A stretch of DNA of 64,000 nt from Variovorax paradoxus B4 (GCF_000463015.1 NC_022247.1:3286001-3350000); one strand, 5' to 3'; positions 41,174 to 51,512 are shown, counted from the stretch's first letter. Notes: generated by a model not told the origin, from the letters alone. Made by a program: numbers and translations.

Positions 41174-42154
41174 TTATCTGCCGGTGTCGGCCTTGGTGTC
41201 GTTGAAGCGCCCGTAGCTCTGCAGGCGTTCGTAGCGGCGCTCGAGCAGCTCCTTCGGCTTCAGGTCGCTGACCTGGCGGAAGGCGTCGTTGAGCGCGCGC
41301 TTGAGGAAAGCGGCCATCTGGCGATGGTCGCGGTGCGCGCCGCCGACCGGTTCGTTCACGATCTTGTCGACCAGGCCCAGTGCCTTCAGGCGGTGCGCGG
41401 TGATGCCGAGGGCATCGGCCGCTTCCTGCGCCTTGTCGCTGGTCTTCCAGAGAATGGAGGCGCAGCCTTCCGGGCTGATGACCGAATAGATCGAATATTG
41501 CAGCATCACGAGCTGGTCGCCCACCGAAATGGCCAGCGCGCCGCCGGAGCCGCCTTCGCCGATGATGGTGACGATGATCGGCACTTCGAGCTGCGCCATT
41601 TCGTAGATGTTGCGGCCGATGGCTTCGGACTGGCCGCGCTCCTCGGCGTCGATGCCCGGATAGGCGCCGGGCGTATCGACGAAGGTGAAGACCGGCAGCT
41701 TGAATTTCTCGGCCGTCTTCATGAGGCGCAGGGCCTTGCGGTAGCCCTCGGGCTTGCTCATGCCGAAGTTGCGCGCGGTGCGCTCCTTGGTGTCGCGCCC
41801 CTTCTGGTGGCCGAGCACCATGCACGGCGTGCCGTTGAAGCGCGCCAGGCCGCCCACGATGGAGAGGTCGTCGGAAAAGTGCCGGTCGCCGTGCAGTTCG
41901 ACGAAGTCGGTGAAGATCTCGTTGACGTAGTCGAGCGTGTAGGGCCGCTCCGGATGCCGCGCGATCTTGGTGATCTGCCAGGGCGTCAGGTCGCTGTAGA
42001 TGTCTTTGGTGAGCTGCTGGCTTTTCTTGCCGAGCTGGTCGATTTCCTCCGAGATGTCGACCGCCGATTCGGTCTGTACATAGCGCAGTTCTTCGATCTT
42101 TGTTTCGAGTTCAGCAATGGGCTGCTCGAAGTCGAGGAAGGTTCGTTTCGCCAA
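41174..42154 (-). CDS. accA: Acetyl-CoA carboxylase carboxyltransferase subunit alpha
   Basis: 326 residues from a TTG preceded by GGAGAA five bases away (no nearby ATG fits the conserved N-terminus [18 protein letters not shown]). Carboxyltransferase blocks include [29 protein letters not shown] and [12 protein letters not shown]. With AccD it transfers carboxyl from biotin to acetyl-CoA in fatty acid synthesis. It is followed by tilS and preceded by the glycosylase gene. Confidence 0.96.
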   Translation of the reverse strand: MAKRTFLDFEQPIAELETKIEELRYVQTESAVDISEEIDQLGKKSQQLTKDIYSDLTPWQITKIARHPERPYTLDYVNEIFTDFVELHGDRHFSDDLSIVGGLARFNGTPCMVLGHQKGRDTKERTARNFGMSKPEGYRKALRLMKTAEKFKLPVFTFVDTPGAYPGIDAEERGQSEAIGRNIYEMAQLEVPIIVTIIGEGGSGGALAISVGDQLVMLQYSIYSVISPEGCASILWKTSDKAQEAADALGITAHRLKALGLVDKIVNEPVGGAHRDHRQMAAFLKRALNDAFRQVSDLKPKELLERRYERLQSYGRFNDTKADTGR

Positions 42155-42170
42155 CGTCTTCTCCTGTTGT

Positions 42171-42821
42171 TCAGTATGCGACCGGTACCGGGTCGAGCGA
42201 TCGCCAAATATACCAAGTCGCCACGCTGCAATACGGCGCCCAGGCCACGGCGACGTCGCGGGCATCGCTGCGGCTCACCGGATCGCCCGAAAAATAGTTC
42301 ACGCTGATGCCGTTGAGCAGGCCGAGGTCGTCGACCGGCAGCACGTTGGGGCGCATCAGGTGGAAGATGAGGAACATCTCGGCCGTCCAGCGGCCGATGC
42401 CGCGGATGGCCACGAGTTCATCGATGATGAGCTCGTCGGCCATGTCCTTCCAGGCGTCGACGTGCACGGCGCCCGAATCGAAGTGAATGGCCAGGTCGAC
42501 CAGGTACTCGACCTTGCGCGCCGACAGCCCCGCCCCGCGCATGTCGTCGACCTTGAGCTTGAGCACGTTGGCCGGCGTCAGCTTGCGCGGCAACAGCGCG
42601 AACTTGTCCCACACCGTCTGCGCAGCCTTCACCGAAATCTGCTGGCCCACGATGCTGCGCGCGAGCGTGGTGAATGCGTCGCCGCGCGACTCGAGGCAGG
42701 CATCGCCGAACTTCGGGATCAACCGCTTCATCACGCGGTCCTTCTTGGACAGGTGCTTGCAGGCCTCTTCCCAATAGTCCGGCGTGAAGATCTGAACCGC
42801 CGGGTTTTTCGAAGCAGGCAT
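42171..42821 (-). CDS. DNA-3-methyladenine glycosylase II (AlkA-like, HhH-GPD)
   Basis: 216 residues. The HhH-GPD fold is seen in [20 protein letters not shown], the hairpin-helix [17 protein letters not shown] and the catalytic-type Asp in [12 protein letters not shown]. It removes alkylated bases in base-excision repair. The ATG at 42821 follows the cysS stop by 17 bases; a GTG seven codons earlier is possible. Compact compared with E. coli AlkA (no N-terminal domain). Confidence 0.9.
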   Translation of the reverse strand: MPASKNPAVQIFTPDYWEEACKHLSKKDRVMKRLIPKFGDACLESRGDAFTTLARSIVGQQISVKAAQTVWDKFALLPRKLTPANVLKLKVDDMRGAGLSARKVEYLVDLAIHFDSGAVHVDAWKDMADELIIDELVAIRGIGRWTAEMFLIFHLMRPNVLPVDDLGLLNGISVNYFSGDPVSRSDARDVAVAWAPYCSVATWYIWRSLDPVPVAY

Positions 42822-42838
42822 GGGGTTGGTGGTTCCGT

Positions 42839-44215
42839 TCACTGCGCTGCGGCCCAGGTTGTACCGGTGGGCGAATCCTTCAGCACGATGCCCTGCGCCA
42901 GGAGGTCGTTGCGGATGCGATCGGCCTCGGCAAAATTCTTCGCGGCCTTGGCGGCCGCGCGCGCGTCGATCTGCGCCTGGATAGTGGCTTCGTCCAGCGT
43001 GGTGCCCGCGCGCAGGAAGCGCGTCGGATCGTCCTGCAGGATGTTCAGGCATCCGCCGAGCGCCTTCAGCAGCCCAGCCTGCGCGGGCGACTGCGTGCGG
43101 TTCACTTCGCCCGCCAGGTCGAACAGCACGGCCACGGCCTCGGGCGTTGCAAAGTCCTCGTCCATCGCGGCCTTGAAGCGCGCCGCATACGGGTCGCTCC
43201 AGTCGATGGCCACCGCTTGCGGTGCGACCAGGTCGAGCGCCGTGTAGAGCCGCTTGAGCGAAGCGCGGGCATCGTCGAGATGCACGTCGCTGTAGTTGAG
43301 CGGGCGGCGATAGTGCGCCCGCACGACGAAGAAGCGGATGGTTTCGGCGTCGTACTTCTTGAGCACGTCGCGGATCAGGAAGAAGTTGCCCAGGCTCTTG
43401 GACATCTTCTCGTTGTCGGTCACGATGAAGCCGTTGTGCATCCAGTAGTTGGCCAGCGGCTTGCCGGTTGCGCCTTCGCTCTGCGCAATTTCGTTCTCGT
43501 GGTGCGGAAACTGCAGGTCTTCGCCGCCGCCATGGATGTCGAGTGTTTCGCCCAGCAGCTCGCAGGCCATGGCCGAGCACTCGATATGCCAGCCGGGACG
43601 GCCCGGGCCGAACTCGCTGGCCCACTTCACTTCCTCGGGTTCGCTCGCCTTGGCACTCTTCCAGAGCACCGGATCGAGCGGATCGTCCTTGCCGTCAAGC
43701 ACGGCCACGCGCTCGCCCGCGTGCAGTTCGTCGATGGACTTGCCGCTGAGCTTGCCATAGCCCGGGAACTTGCGCACCGCGTAGTTCACGTCGCCGTTGT
43801 CCGAGCGATAGGCCAGGCCCTTCTTCTCGAGCGTGCCGATCATCGACAGCATCTGCGGGATGTAGTCGGTGGCGCGGGGTTCATGGGTGGGCCGCTCGAT
43901 GCCGAGCGCATCGGCATCTTCGTGCAGCGCGTCGATCATGCGGTCGGTGAGCGAGCGGATCGTCTCGCCGTTCTCGACGGCACGGCGAATGATCTTGTCG
44001 TCGATGTCGGTGATGTTGCGCACGTAGGTCACGGCATAGCCGCTCGCCTTGAGCCAGCGCTGCACGACGTCGAACGCGATCATCGAGCGGGCGTGGCCCA
44101 GGTGGCACAGGTCATAGACCGTCATGCCGCACACGTACATGCGCACCCGGCCCGGTTGCAATGGGGAGAACTCCTCCAGTTCACGCGAAAGCGTGTTGTA
44201 GATGCGCAGACTCAT
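42839..44215 (-). CDS. cysS: Cysteinyl-tRNA synthetase
   Basis: 458 residues, class I synthetase. The HIGH-type motif is CHLGHARS after the zinc Cys in YVCGMTVYD. The KMSKS motif is intact (EKMSKSLGN), and [19 protein letters not shown] is the CysS signature. It is divergent from the TPR gene with a gap of about 190 bases. Confidence 0.97.
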   Translation of the reverse strand: MSLRIYNTLSRELEEFSPLQPGRVRMYVCGMTVYDLCHLGHARSMIAFDVVQRWLKASGYAVTYVRNITDIDDKIIRRAVENGETIRSLTDRMIDALHEDADALGIERPTHEPRATDYIPQMLSMIGTLEKKGLAYRSDNGDVNYAVRKFPGYGKLSGKSIDELHAGERVAVLDGKDDPLDPVLWKSAKASEPEEVKWASEFGPGRPGWHIECSAMACELLGETLDIHGGGEDLQFPHHENEIAQSEGATGKPLANYWMHNGFIVTDNEKMSKSLGNFFLIRDVLKKYDAETIRFFVVRAHYRRPLNYSDVHLDDARASLKRLYTALDLVAPQAVAIDWSDPYAARFKAAMDEDFATPEAVAVLFDLAGEVNRTQSPAQAGLLKALGGCLNILQDDPTRFLRAGTTLDEATIQAQIDARAAAKAAKNFAEADRIRNDLLAQGIVLKDSPTGTTWAAAQ

Positions 44216-44321
44216 GAGGTTCGGAAAGCGTCGCTTCGCGCTCGTGCGGTACGGGCGAACGACGGTGTATTTCAGGGGTGACGGGACAGTGGCTACGAGG
44301 GGTTGGACATGGCCCCTCGGC

Positions 44322-44327
44322 TACAAT
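44322..44327 (+). promoter_or_regulatory. Likely -10 box for the TPR/cyclophilin run
   Basis: GGCTACAATG, with TACAAT at 44322-44327, is a common -10 form in Burkholderiales and lies 80 bases upstream of the TPR gene start. The -35 region (ggggtt, 17 bases upstream) is poor, so only the -10 is supported. Confidence 0.4.
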
Positions 44328-44406
44328 GCACCGCAGTATAAACGGCTGCTGCCGTCGCATTCCGGGTGTTTTCGAAGCCCGCATTTCCCACTCCTGCCGA
44401 GGCTTC

Positions 44407-44997
44407 ATGAAGCACGTCGCGTTCTCCAAACTCTCCATCGCCTTCGCACTGCTGTTCAGCCTGTGGGGTTCCGCTGCCTACGCCAACGACTACGACGACG
44501 TCAACCAGCTGCTGCGCCAGGGCAAGTCGAACGAGGCGCTCGCCAAGGCCGATGCCTACATTGCCGGCAAGCCACGCGACCCACAGATGCGCTTTCTGCG
44601 CGGCGTGATCCTCACCGAGCAAAAAAAGCAGAACGAGGCCATTGCCGCGTTCACGCAGATGACGCAGGACTTTCCCGAACTGCCCGAGCCCTACAACAAC
44701 CTGGCTGCGCTCTACGCATCGCAGAGCAAGTTCGACCAGGCGCGCGCCGCGCTGGAGCAGGCGCTCAAGCTGAACCCCAACTACGCCACCGCGCACGAGA
44801 ACCTCGGCGACGTCTATGCCCGCCTGGCGGCCCAGGAATATGTGCGGGCGCAGCAATTCGCCAGCACCACCGCCAGCGTGGCGCCCAAGCTCTCGCTGAT
44901 CCGCCAGATCTTCACGCCCAAGGCCGAAGCCGATGCCGCGGCCCTGCCGGCTGCACCGCCCGAAGTTCGCAAGCCGGTCGGCCGCTCCAGCAAGTAA
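44407..44997 (+). CDS. Exported TPR-repeat protein
   Basis: 196 residues. A cleavable signal peptide (residues 1-25, ending SAAYAND) is followed by tetratricopeptide repeats covering about 30-145 (for example PYNNLAALYASQSKFDQARA and ATAHENLGDVYARLAAQEYV). Family members are annotated as TPR proteins in the same position beside cysS and cyclophilin genes in related bacteria; the function is unknown. It may be cotranscribed with the two cyclophilins downstream. Confidence 0.8.
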   Translation: MKHVAFSKLSIAFALLFSLWGSAAYANDYDDVNQLLRQGKSNEALAKADAYIAGKPRDPQMRFLRGVILTEQKKQNEAIAAFTQMTQDFPELPEPYNNLAALYASQSKFDQARAALEQALKLNPNYATAHENLGDVYARLAAQEYVRAQQFASTTASVAPKLSLIRQIFTPKAEADAAALPAAPPEVRKPVGRSSK

Positions 44998-45076
44998 CAA
45001 CTGCCGGCAGTGCCTTGGCCGCGGCAGCTTGCATTGCCCGGCCCGCGCCCCACATCATTCGCACACGGAGCCTTCC

Positions 45077-45676
45077 TTGACGATCCAAGCCCCTTCCCTG
45101 CCCATCCGTTTCAGCCGCCGCGGCGCACTCATGCTGGCGGCCTCGCTCGCCCTTTCAGGCGTCGTCCATGCACAGCAGCCCGGGCCGCGCGTGAGGCTTG
45201 CCACCTCGGCCGGAGACATCCTGGTCGAACTCGACCAGGCCAAGGCGCCCCAGACGGTCGAGAACTTTCTGCAGTACGTCAAGGACAAGCACTACGACGG
45301 CACCGTGTTCCACCGCGTGATCGACGGCTTCATGATCCAGGGCGGCGGCTTCACGGCCGACATGCAACAAAAGCCCACGCGCGCGCCCATCCCGCTCGAA
45401 GCCAGCAACGGCCTGAAGAACGATCGGTACACAATTGCAATGGCCCGCACGGGCAATCCGAATTCGGCCACCTCGCAGTTTTTTTTCAACGTGAAGAACA
45501 ACGATTCACTCAACGCGCCCAACCCCGACGGCTACGGCTACACGGTGTTCGGCCGGATCGTGTCGGGCACCGACGTGGTCGACAAGATCCGTGCCGTGCA
45601 AACCGGTAACAAGGGCGGCATGCAGAACGTGCCGCTCGAACCCATCATCATCAAGTCCGCCACACTGGCGAAATAA
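45077..45676 (+). CDS. Periplasmic peptidyl-prolyl cis-trans isomerase (cyclophilin)
   Basis: 199 residues from a TTG with GGAG six bases before it. The N-terminus has SRRGALMLAASLALSGVVHA, a signal peptide with a twin arginine, cleaved near residue 32. The cyclophilin core has FHRVIDGFMIQGGGF and NSATSQFFFNV. It helps fold exported proteins. A cytoplasmic paralogue follows 30 bases later, so the pair probably arose by duplication. Confidence 0.9.
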   Translation: MTIQAPSLPIRFSRRGALMLAASLALSGVVHAQQPGPRVRLATSAGDILVELDQAKAPQTVENFLQYVKDKHYDGTVFHRVIDGFMIQGGGFTADMQQKPTRAPIPLEASNGLKNDRYTIAMARTGNPNSATSQFFFNVKNNDSLNAPNPDGYGYTVFGRIVSGTDVVDKIRAVQTGNKGGMQNVPLEPIIIKSATLAK

Positions 45677-45706
45677 TCTCCGAACATCCGAAGGAAGGAC
45701 TCCCTC

Positions 45707-46219
45707 ATGAGCAACCCCAAAGTCGAACTGCACATCAAGAACTACGGCGTGATCACGCTCGAACTCGACAGCGCCAAGGCGCCGAAGTCGGCCGAGAATT
45801 TCGTCAACTATGTGAAGAACGGTCACTACGACAACACGGTGTTCCATCGCGTGATCCCGGGCTTCATGGTGCAAGGCGGCGGCTTCGAGCCCGGCATGAA
45901 GCAAAAGCCCACCGGCGCCGAAATCGAGAACGAAGCCAACAACGGCCTCAAGAACGACAACTACACCGTGGCCATGGCCCGCACCAGCGCGCCGCATTCG
46001 GCCACCGCCCAGTTCTTCATCAACGTGGCCGACAACGGCTTCCTGAACCACACCGCCCCCTCGGCCCAGGGCTGGGGCTACGCGGTGTTCGGCAAGGTCA
46101 CCGGCGGCACCGACGTGGTGGACAAGATCAAGGCCGTGAAGACGGGCCGCAAGGGCTTCCACGACGACGTGCCGCTCGAGGACGTCGTGATCGAAAAGGC
46201 CGTTCTCGTCGCGGAATAA
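45707..46219 (+). CDS. ppiB: Cytoplasmic peptidyl-prolyl cis-trans isomerase B
   Basis: 170 residues without a signal peptide. Cyclophilin signatures [19 protein letters not shown] and [14 protein letters not shown] are complete. The ribosome site AAGGAAGGA is strong. It follows the exported cyclophilin gene and precedes lpxH, an arrangement seen in related bacteria. Confidence 0.94.
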   Translation: MSNPKVELHIKNYGVITLELDSAKAPKSAENFVNYVKNGHYDNTVFHRVIPGFMVQGGGFEPGMKQKPTGAEIENEANNGLKNDNYTVAMARTSAPHSATAQFFINVADNGFLNHTAPSAQGWGYAVFGKVTGGTDVVDKIKAVKTGRKGFHDDVPLEDVVIEKAVLVAE

Positions 46220-46244
46220 CGAACGGGCACGGCGCGGCACGAGC

Positions 46245-47015
46245 ATGGCGGCACATCCGGCTTTCAAGGAGCTGCTCGCACCGTCCGCGTGGCGTACCGT
46301 CGACCTGATTTCCGACCTGCACCTGCAGGCCGACGAGCCCGCCACCTTCGAGGCCTGGCGCGGCTATCTGCAGACCACGCCGGCCGATGCGCTGATCATT
46401 CTCGGCGACCTGTTCGAAGTGTGGGTGGGCGACGACGCAGCCGCCCTGCCCGGCTTCGAGGCCGAGTGCGCCGAGCTGCTGCGCCGCACGGCCGGACGGC
46501 TGCCCGTGTACTTCATGCACGGCAACCGCGACTTCCTCGTGGGCCCGGCGCTCGCCGCCCAGTGCGGCTTCACGCTGCTCGACGACCCCACGGTGCTGGT
46601 GCTGCACGGCGAACGCTGGCTGCTGAGCCACGGCGACATCCTTTGCCTGGACGACACCGACTACCTCGAGTTCCGCGCCCAGGTGCGCACGCCCGAGTGG
46701 CAGGCCGCTTTTCTGGCCAGGCCGCTGGCCGAGCGCCGCGCGCTCGCGCGCTCCATGCGTGCGCAAAGCGAAGACCGCAAGCGCAATCCATCGGCGCGCT
46801 GGGCCGACGTGGACGGCGGTGCCGCCCGCCAATGGCTTCAGCAGGCGCGCGCAGGCACGCTGGTGCACGGCCACACGCACCGCCCCGCCGATCACGACCT
46901 GGGAGACGGCCTCAAGCGCATGGTGCTGAGCGACTGGGATGCCGCGGCCCATCCGCCGCGCGCGCAGCTGCTGTGCCTTTCCACCGCCGGCGCACAGCGC
47001 GTCGACCTGCGCTAG
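46245..47015 (+). CDS. lpxH: UDP-2,3-diacylglucosamine diphosphatase
   Basis: 256 residues, calcineurin-like phosphoesterase that makes lipid X in lipid A synthesis. Metal motifs are SDLHLQ (about 22-27), GDLFEVWVGDD, HGNRDFLVG, SHGD and HGHTHRP. It starts 25 bases after ppiB and ends eight bases before mtfA. Confidence 0.94.
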   Translation: MAAHPAFKELLAPSAWRTVDLISDLHLQADEPATFEAWRGYLQTTPADALIILGDLFEVWVGDDAAALPGFEAECAELLRRTAGRLPVYFMHGNRDFLVGPALAAQCGFTLLDDPTVLVLHGERWLLSHGDILCLDDTDYLEFRAQVRTPEWQAAFLARPLAERRALARSMRAQSEDRKRNPSARWADVDGGAARQWLQQARAGTLVHGHTHRPADHDLGDGLKRMVLSDWDAAAHPPRAQLLCLSTAGAQRVDLR

Positions 47016-47023
47016 CGCGGGCC

Positions 47024-47815
47024 ATGTTCAAGTGGCTGCGCCGGTTGCGCGCCCTGCCCCCGATTCCCGAAGCCGCCTGGCGCGCCACGCTTGAGCGCTA
47101 TGCCTTCCTTGGCGCATTGCCCGTCGCCGCGCAGCAACGGTTGCGCACCCTGGCAGCCGAATTTCTGCGCGACAAGGAATTCCATGGCACCCAGGGCTTC
47201 GTCATCACCGACGAGGTTGCACTGGCGATCGCCGCTCAAGCGGTGCTGCCGGTGTTGAACCTGAAGGGCGGGCTGGACTGGTACGACGATTTCGTCGGCA
47301 TCGTGGTGCACCCGTCCGAGGTCGTCGCACGCCGAAAGATCATCGATGAAGCACAGGTGGTGCACGAATACGACGAGGTGGTGTCCGGCGAAGCCATGGA
47401 CCGCGGACCGGTGATGTTGAGCTGGCAGGACGTGCTCGCGAGCAGCATCACGAGCGCCGGCGGCTACAACGTGGTGATCCATGAGTTCGCCCACAAGATC
47501 GACATGCGCGCAGGCGATGCCGACGGCTGCCCGCCACTGCCGGCCGGTTTTGCAGGCAAGCGCAGCGCGCGCGAATCCCGCGCCGCCTGGCTCGCCGTGC
47601 TGCAGCCGGCATATGAAGACTTTCGCGAGAAGACGATCCTCGCCGAGCGCTTCGGCGCCGAACCGCCCTGGCTCGACGACTACGGCGCGACATCGATCAG
47701 CGAGTTCTTCGCCGTGGCCTGCGAGGCCTACTTCGTGAACCGTCCGAACTTCGCCCGGGACTTCCCGGCGGTGCTGGTTCTCTTCGATGCGTTCTTTCGG
47801 CCCGAACGGGCCTGA
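47024..47815 (+). CDS. mtfA: Zinc-dependent peptidase MtfA
   Basis: 263 residues, M90 family. The zinc motif HEFAHKID (HExxH) lies near residues 154-161, with a downstream glutamate in the EFFAVACEAYF helix. In E. coli MtfA binds the glucose PTS repressor Mlc and has aminopeptidase activity; whether that role applies here is unknown. It probably shares a transcript with lpxH. The 230 bases after it hold nothing I recognise. Confidence 0.88.
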   Translation: MFKWLRRLRALPPIPEAAWRATLERYAFLGALPVAAQQRLRTLAAEFLRDKEFHGTQGFVITDEVALAIAAQAVLPVLNLKGGLDWYDDFVGIVVHPSEVVARRKIIDEAQVVHEYDEVVSGEAMDRGPVMLSWQDVLASSITSAGGYNVVIHEFAHKIDMRAGDADGCPPLPAGFAGKRSARESRAAWLAVLQPAYEDFREKTILAERFGAEPPWLDDYGATSISEFFAVACEAYFVNRPNFARDFPAVLVLFDAFFRPERA

Positions 47816-48045
47816 TCGTCCATCACGTCTGCGTTTCCTTGCTTACGCGAACGATACCGGCCCGCATACCCTGTCCAGGGTATGCGTTGGTCGTGGCGTC
47901 TTGCCTTTGCAGGCCGCAGGCGTAGCATCGCTGCCGCCATCGCCCACCACAGCAGCGCTGCGCGTGTGATGACGTGAAGCGTCGCCGTCGCGGGCGGCGT
48001 TGCCTCATGTGATTCGTCCCCCCGCGGATAACACAGGAGCGAAAA

Positions 48046-48339
48046 ATGGTGACCTATATCGGTATGCTGAACTTCACGGACAAGGGCATTCAGAGCGTCA
48101 AGGAAACCACCAAGCGCGCCGCTGCCGCCAAGGAAATGGCCCAAAAGCTCGGCGTCACCATGCGCGAGATCTTCTGGACCATGGGCGACTGCGACGTGGT
48201 CTGCGTGCTGGAGGCCGAGGGGGAACAGGCGCTGGCCGCATTCAGTCTAGCTGTCGCCATGCAGGGCAATGTGCGCACGCGCTCCCTGCGCGCCTACACC
48301 GCCGGGGAAATGGACGAGATCCTGGCCAAGCTGCCTTGA
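48046..48339 (+). CDS. GYD-domain protein
   Basis: 97 residues, single GYD domain (MVTYIGMLNFTDKGIQSVKE, WTMGDCDVVCVLEAEGEQAL). The fold is a small ferredoxin-like dimer of unknown function. The ribosome site aggag lies nine bases before the ATG. It stands alone, followed by the terminator at 48416. Confidence 0.87.
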   Translation: MVTYIGMLNFTDKGIQSVKETTKRAAAAKEMAQKLGVTMREIFWTMGDCDVVCVLEAEGEQALAAFSLAVAMQGNVRTRSLRAYTAGEMDEILAKLP

Positions 48340-48415
48340 GCCGGCCTGAAGACGGCCCTGGTCGCTCGTTGAGCCTGGGCTGGCCTTTTTCAGAACGGGT
48401 CGGGTCAGTGAAGTG

Positions 48416-48443
48416 AAAAGGCCCGCACGAGGCGGGCCCTTTC
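48416..48443. terminator. Bidirectional terminator between GYD and DUF349 genes
   Basis: gaaaaggcccgc-acgag-gcgggccctttct forms a GC-rich stem with one bulged C and A/T runs on both flanks. It lies between the convergent GYD (plus) and DUF349 (minus) genes. Confidence 0.8.
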
Positions 48444-48464
48444 TCATGAACGCACGCTGGTGCC

Positions 48465-51323
48465 TTACTTGCGCAGCAAGGCCTTCAACGCGTTCTGCAG
48501 CCGGCGCGCGCTGGCCGCATCGTGCGCGGCAGCCAGCACCTTGCCGGCATCCTGGCCCCAGGTCTGGACCGGCGGCGGATCGCCGCGCTTCGTCAGCAGC
48601 TTGAGCTGCAGCGCGCGGCGTGCGTCGAGCTGCTCGGCAGGCGTCGGCACTTCGGCGGCCATTTCGAGGCGCAGCAGTGCTTCGGCCGCTTCATCGGGCG
48701 CGGCCTTGGGCGCTGAGCCGATGGCCTGAGACCAGCCGCTGCGCACCGCGGGCGTGACCGCGCGTCCGAGTTCCTGGACGCTGGGCAGCCGCGAGGCGTC
48801 GCGCTGTTCCCATGCGCCAAGCACCTGCGTGAGTGCTTCGCCATGGGCCTGGGCCGCCAGCTTGCGCAGCGCGAGGTCGGCGCGCTCGAGCGCTTCGCGC
48901 TGGGCACGGAAAGCGGTGTCGCCGAGACGCGGACCACGGTCCTCGAAGCGCGGCGGACGGTCGCCGAAGCGTCCGGCCGGCGCACCGCGGTCGCCGCGGC
49001 CATCAGGACGAGGCGCTCCGCGATCGCCTGGGCGGCCAGGGCCACCCGGTCCCGGACGGGCACCGTCGCGCCGGTCGCCGAAGCGGCCGCCCGCGCGTCC
49101 CGCAGGCACGGCCTCGGCCTTCTTGTTGCCGGGACGGTCGTCGCCGCGCACGGCAACCACGGGCTTGGGAGCGGGCTTCGGCGGTGCCTTGGCTTCTTCG
49201 GCCGCGGCCGCTTCGCCGGCTTCATGTGCCGCGCCGTCGGAGCGCGCCGATGCGTCGGCGCCGTCGGCCGGCGCAACGAGATCGGGGCTGGCAGCGGCGT
49301 GTGCCGGAGCGGGCGTGCCCGGCAGGGCTTCCGCGTCGCTCGAGCCCGGCGCCTGCTCGGCGCTTTCGCCGAACTCGGCTGCGGCCTGTCCGGGCGCGAC
49401 CACTTCGGTGGCGCCCACGGCGGGGCCGTCGCTGGAGGGCTCAGGCTTTGCGGCAGGTGCCGGCGCAGGCGGAGGCGCCTCGCCACGCAGCGCGGCTTCG
49501 AGCCGCGCGATGGCGGCGCGGATCTTCTGCACATCGCCGCCGGCATTGGCCGCGTCCAGCGCCTTGGAGGCCTCGAGCACATGGCGGTCGTGCTCGCTCA
49601 TTGCAGAGGAGACCTTTTCGCGCTCGGCCGTCTTGCGGTTGAAGGCTTCGTCGATGGGTGCGCGGAACGCGTCCCACAGCTTTTGCTCATGGCGGCGGTC
49701 GAGCGGCACGCTCTGGGCCTCGGCCTGCCAGCGCTGCTGCAGCGCCTTGACGGCATCGATGCGCAGCATGGGCTGGGCGCCGAGCTCGGCCGCCTCAGCG
49801 ATCATGGCCTGGCGCCGTTCGATGCTGGCCTTCTGCGCTTCCTCGAAGGGCGCGCGCGCGGCACCGAAGGCCTCGTTCCATTGCGGCTGCAGTTCGGCGA
49901 AGACCTTCTCGCCCACGTGGCCGGCATCGCGCCAGCGGTCGGCGAACTGGTGCAGCGCGCGGTTGTGCGCCTTCAGGTCGGAGGCGCTGGCGTGCTCGGC
50001 CGCCCAGGCCCTGACCTCTTCGATCAGTGCCACGCGGTGGGCGCGATGCTCTGCCGCATCGGCGCGAACCTTCTCGAGCCAGGCCTCCACCACCTTGTGG
50101 GCTTCGTTGCAGGCTTCGTCGAAGCGCTTCCAGAGCGCATGGTTGGGCACGCCGCCCTGGTCGGCCTGCTTCCACTGATCTCGCAGCGAACGCAGCGTTT
50201 CCTGCATCTTGCGGCCGCCGAGCGCCTGGCCTTCGGGGCGCTTGAGCAGGCCTTCGGCCTTGGCGACGAGGTCCTCGCGCACCTTGTCGGCGCTCCAGCG
50301 CTGCCAGCCTTCGAGCTCGCCGGCCGCGACCAGCGCCGCATGCACGCGCCCTTCGAGCGGTGCCTCGACCAGCTTGCCGTGTTCCTTCAGCACCGCACGC
50401 AGCGCGGCGGCCGCGCCGGCGCTGGCCTTGCCGTGGCCTTCGGCGGTTTCCTGTTCGAGCTTGGCCAGGGCCGCCTGCACGGCGTCCTGCGCCGCTGCGC
50501 GCACGGCCGGATCGACCTTGGGTGCGGCGGGCTTGGCTGGCGCCGCCTTGGGGGCGATCACTTCGCCGCGCGCAGCCCGCAGTTCGTCGGCCCACACCGG
50601 CACCGGAGGCAAGGCAGCCGCAGGGTCGGCGGCCGCGGCCTGCGCCTGGGCCAGCGCCGCATGGAACGCATCGGACACGACCAGCAACTGCGCCTTCGAC
50701 GACTCGAGCTGCGGGGCAAACCTGGCGTCCAGGCTGTTCCAGTTGGCATCGGCCGTGATGTCGGCCGCCTGCTGCTGCCAGTGGGTCACATCGGCACGCA
50801 GCGATTCCTCGGCGGCCTGGGCGTCCTGCCAGCCCTTGGTCGACAGCACTTCGAAGCGCTGGGCCAGCAGCACGGCGGCCTCGCGGTGCACCTGGGCACG
50901 GTGCTGGAGGTCTTCGATGCCCTTGACCCGGTCGGCCAATTGCACCTTGAAACCTGCCAGCGGTTCGCGCGAGAGGGGCGCGCCGGCCTTGGCGGCATCG
51001 CGCTGCCAGGCGAGCGCATCGGCGATGTTGAGCTTGGACTGGGCCAGCAGCGCCTCGGCCTTTTGCGCCCATTCGGCGGCAATGGCCTCCTGGCCCTTGG
51101 CGCGCTTGAGTTCGTCGAGCTTTTCGCGCAGCAGGCGCGCGGCGCCCTTGTCGCGGCCGCTCAGCTCCTTGAAGACTTCCTGCATCTGCTCGGGCGCGGG
51201 GTTGCCCGCGAGCCAGTCGCGGATGCGCGCGGCGCGCTCGCCCGAAGTTGGCGCGGTGAAGGCGCCGCCGGTGAGCGTGTCGAGGGCCTGGAGGTCGTGT
51301 GGCTTGGAAGAAGTAGAGGTCAC
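48465..51323 (-). CDS. Long DUF349 coiled-coil protein
   Basis: 952 residues from a GTG (VTSTSSKPHD); no ATG fits and the ribosome site is weak, so the start is uncertain. The N-terminal two-thirds is mostly helical with repeated DUF349 units (for example SLRDQWKQADQGGVPNHALW and ALQQRWQAEAQSVPLDRRHE). Then comes an Ala/Pro-rich linker and a Gly/Arg/Asp-rich low-complexity tract (about 48930-49110, RPGDRGAPRPDGRGDRGAP). A helical C-terminus ends the protein. DUF349 proteins have no settled function here. A GC hairpin lies in its leader (51360). Confidence 0.8.
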   Translation of the reverse strand: MTSTSSKPHDLQALDTLTGGAFTAPTSGERAARIRDWLAGNPAPEQMQEVFKELSGRDKGAARLLREKLDELKRAKGQEAIAAEWAQKAEALLAQSKLNIADALAWQRDAAKAGAPLSREPLAGFKVQLADRVKGIEDLQHRAQVHREAAVLLAQRFEVLSTKGWQDAQAAEESLRADVTHWQQQAADITADANWNSLDARFAPQLESSKAQLLVVSDAFHAALAQAQAAAADPAAALPPVPVWADELRAARGEVIAPKAAPAKPAAPKVDPAVRAAAQDAVQAALAKLEQETAEGHGKASAGAAAALRAVLKEHGKLVEAPLEGRVHAALVAAGELEGWQRWSADKVREDLVAKAEGLLKRPEGQALGGRKMQETLRSLRDQWKQADQGGVPNHALWKRFDEACNEAHKVVEAWLEKVRADAAEHRAHRVALIEEVRAWAAEHASASDLKAHNRALHQFADRWRDAGHVGEKVFAELQPQWNEAFGAARAPFEEAQKASIERRQAMIAEAAELGAQPMLRIDAVKALQQRWQAEAQSVPLDRRHEQKLWDAFRAPIDEAFNRKTAEREKVSSAMSEHDRHVLEASKALDAANAGGDVQKIRAAIARLEAALRGEAPPPAPAPAAKPEPSSDGPAVGATEVVAPGQAAAEFGESAEQAPGSSDAEALPGTPAPAHAAASPDLVAPADGADASARSDGAAHEAGEAAAAEEAKAPPKPAPKPVVAVRGDDRPGNKKAEAVPAGRAGGRFGDRRDGARPGPGGPGRPGDRGAPRPDGRGDRGAPAGRFGDRPPRFEDRGPRLGDTAFRAQREALERADLALRKLAAQAHGEALTQVLGAWEQRDASRLPSVQELGRAVTPAVRSGWSQAIGSAPKAAPDEAAEALLRLEMAAEVPTPAEQLDARRALQLKLLTKRGDPPPVQTWGQDAGKVLAAAHDAASARRLQNALKALLRK

Positions 51324-51359
51324 TTGCGCGAAATCGTTGTCTGAAGAGAGAAAGCGAAG

Positions 51360-51379
51360 GCGCCGGCAAAGGCCGGCGC
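51360..51379 (-). other. Hairpin in the DUF349 leader
   Basis: An 8-base perfect stem (gcgccggc, 51360-51367, against gccggcgc, 51372-51379) with loop aaag lies 36 bases upstream of the GTG start. No T-run follows, so it is more likely RNA structure than a terminator. Confidence 0.45.
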
Positions 51380-51512
51380 ACATCGACATTTTCACCCAGT
51401 TGTGGCGGGCGGTTGAATTCCATGCCGCAACAGCAGCCAAATGACTGCCGGAAGCGGGCACGGATTGGCTACATATATAGCGAAGCGGTGCGAAAAACCA
51501 AGCGACCGTTCG

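Noticed and set aside
47728..48144. 138-codon minus-strand frame between mtfA and the GYD gene
   Set aside because: Overlaps both flanking genes, Arg-rich and without motifs; the gap looks non-coding.
48843..51344. 833-codon plus-strand frame opposite the DUF349 gene
   Set aside because: It mirrors the third-position GC pattern of the real gene, has no recognisable domain and lacks a ribosome site.
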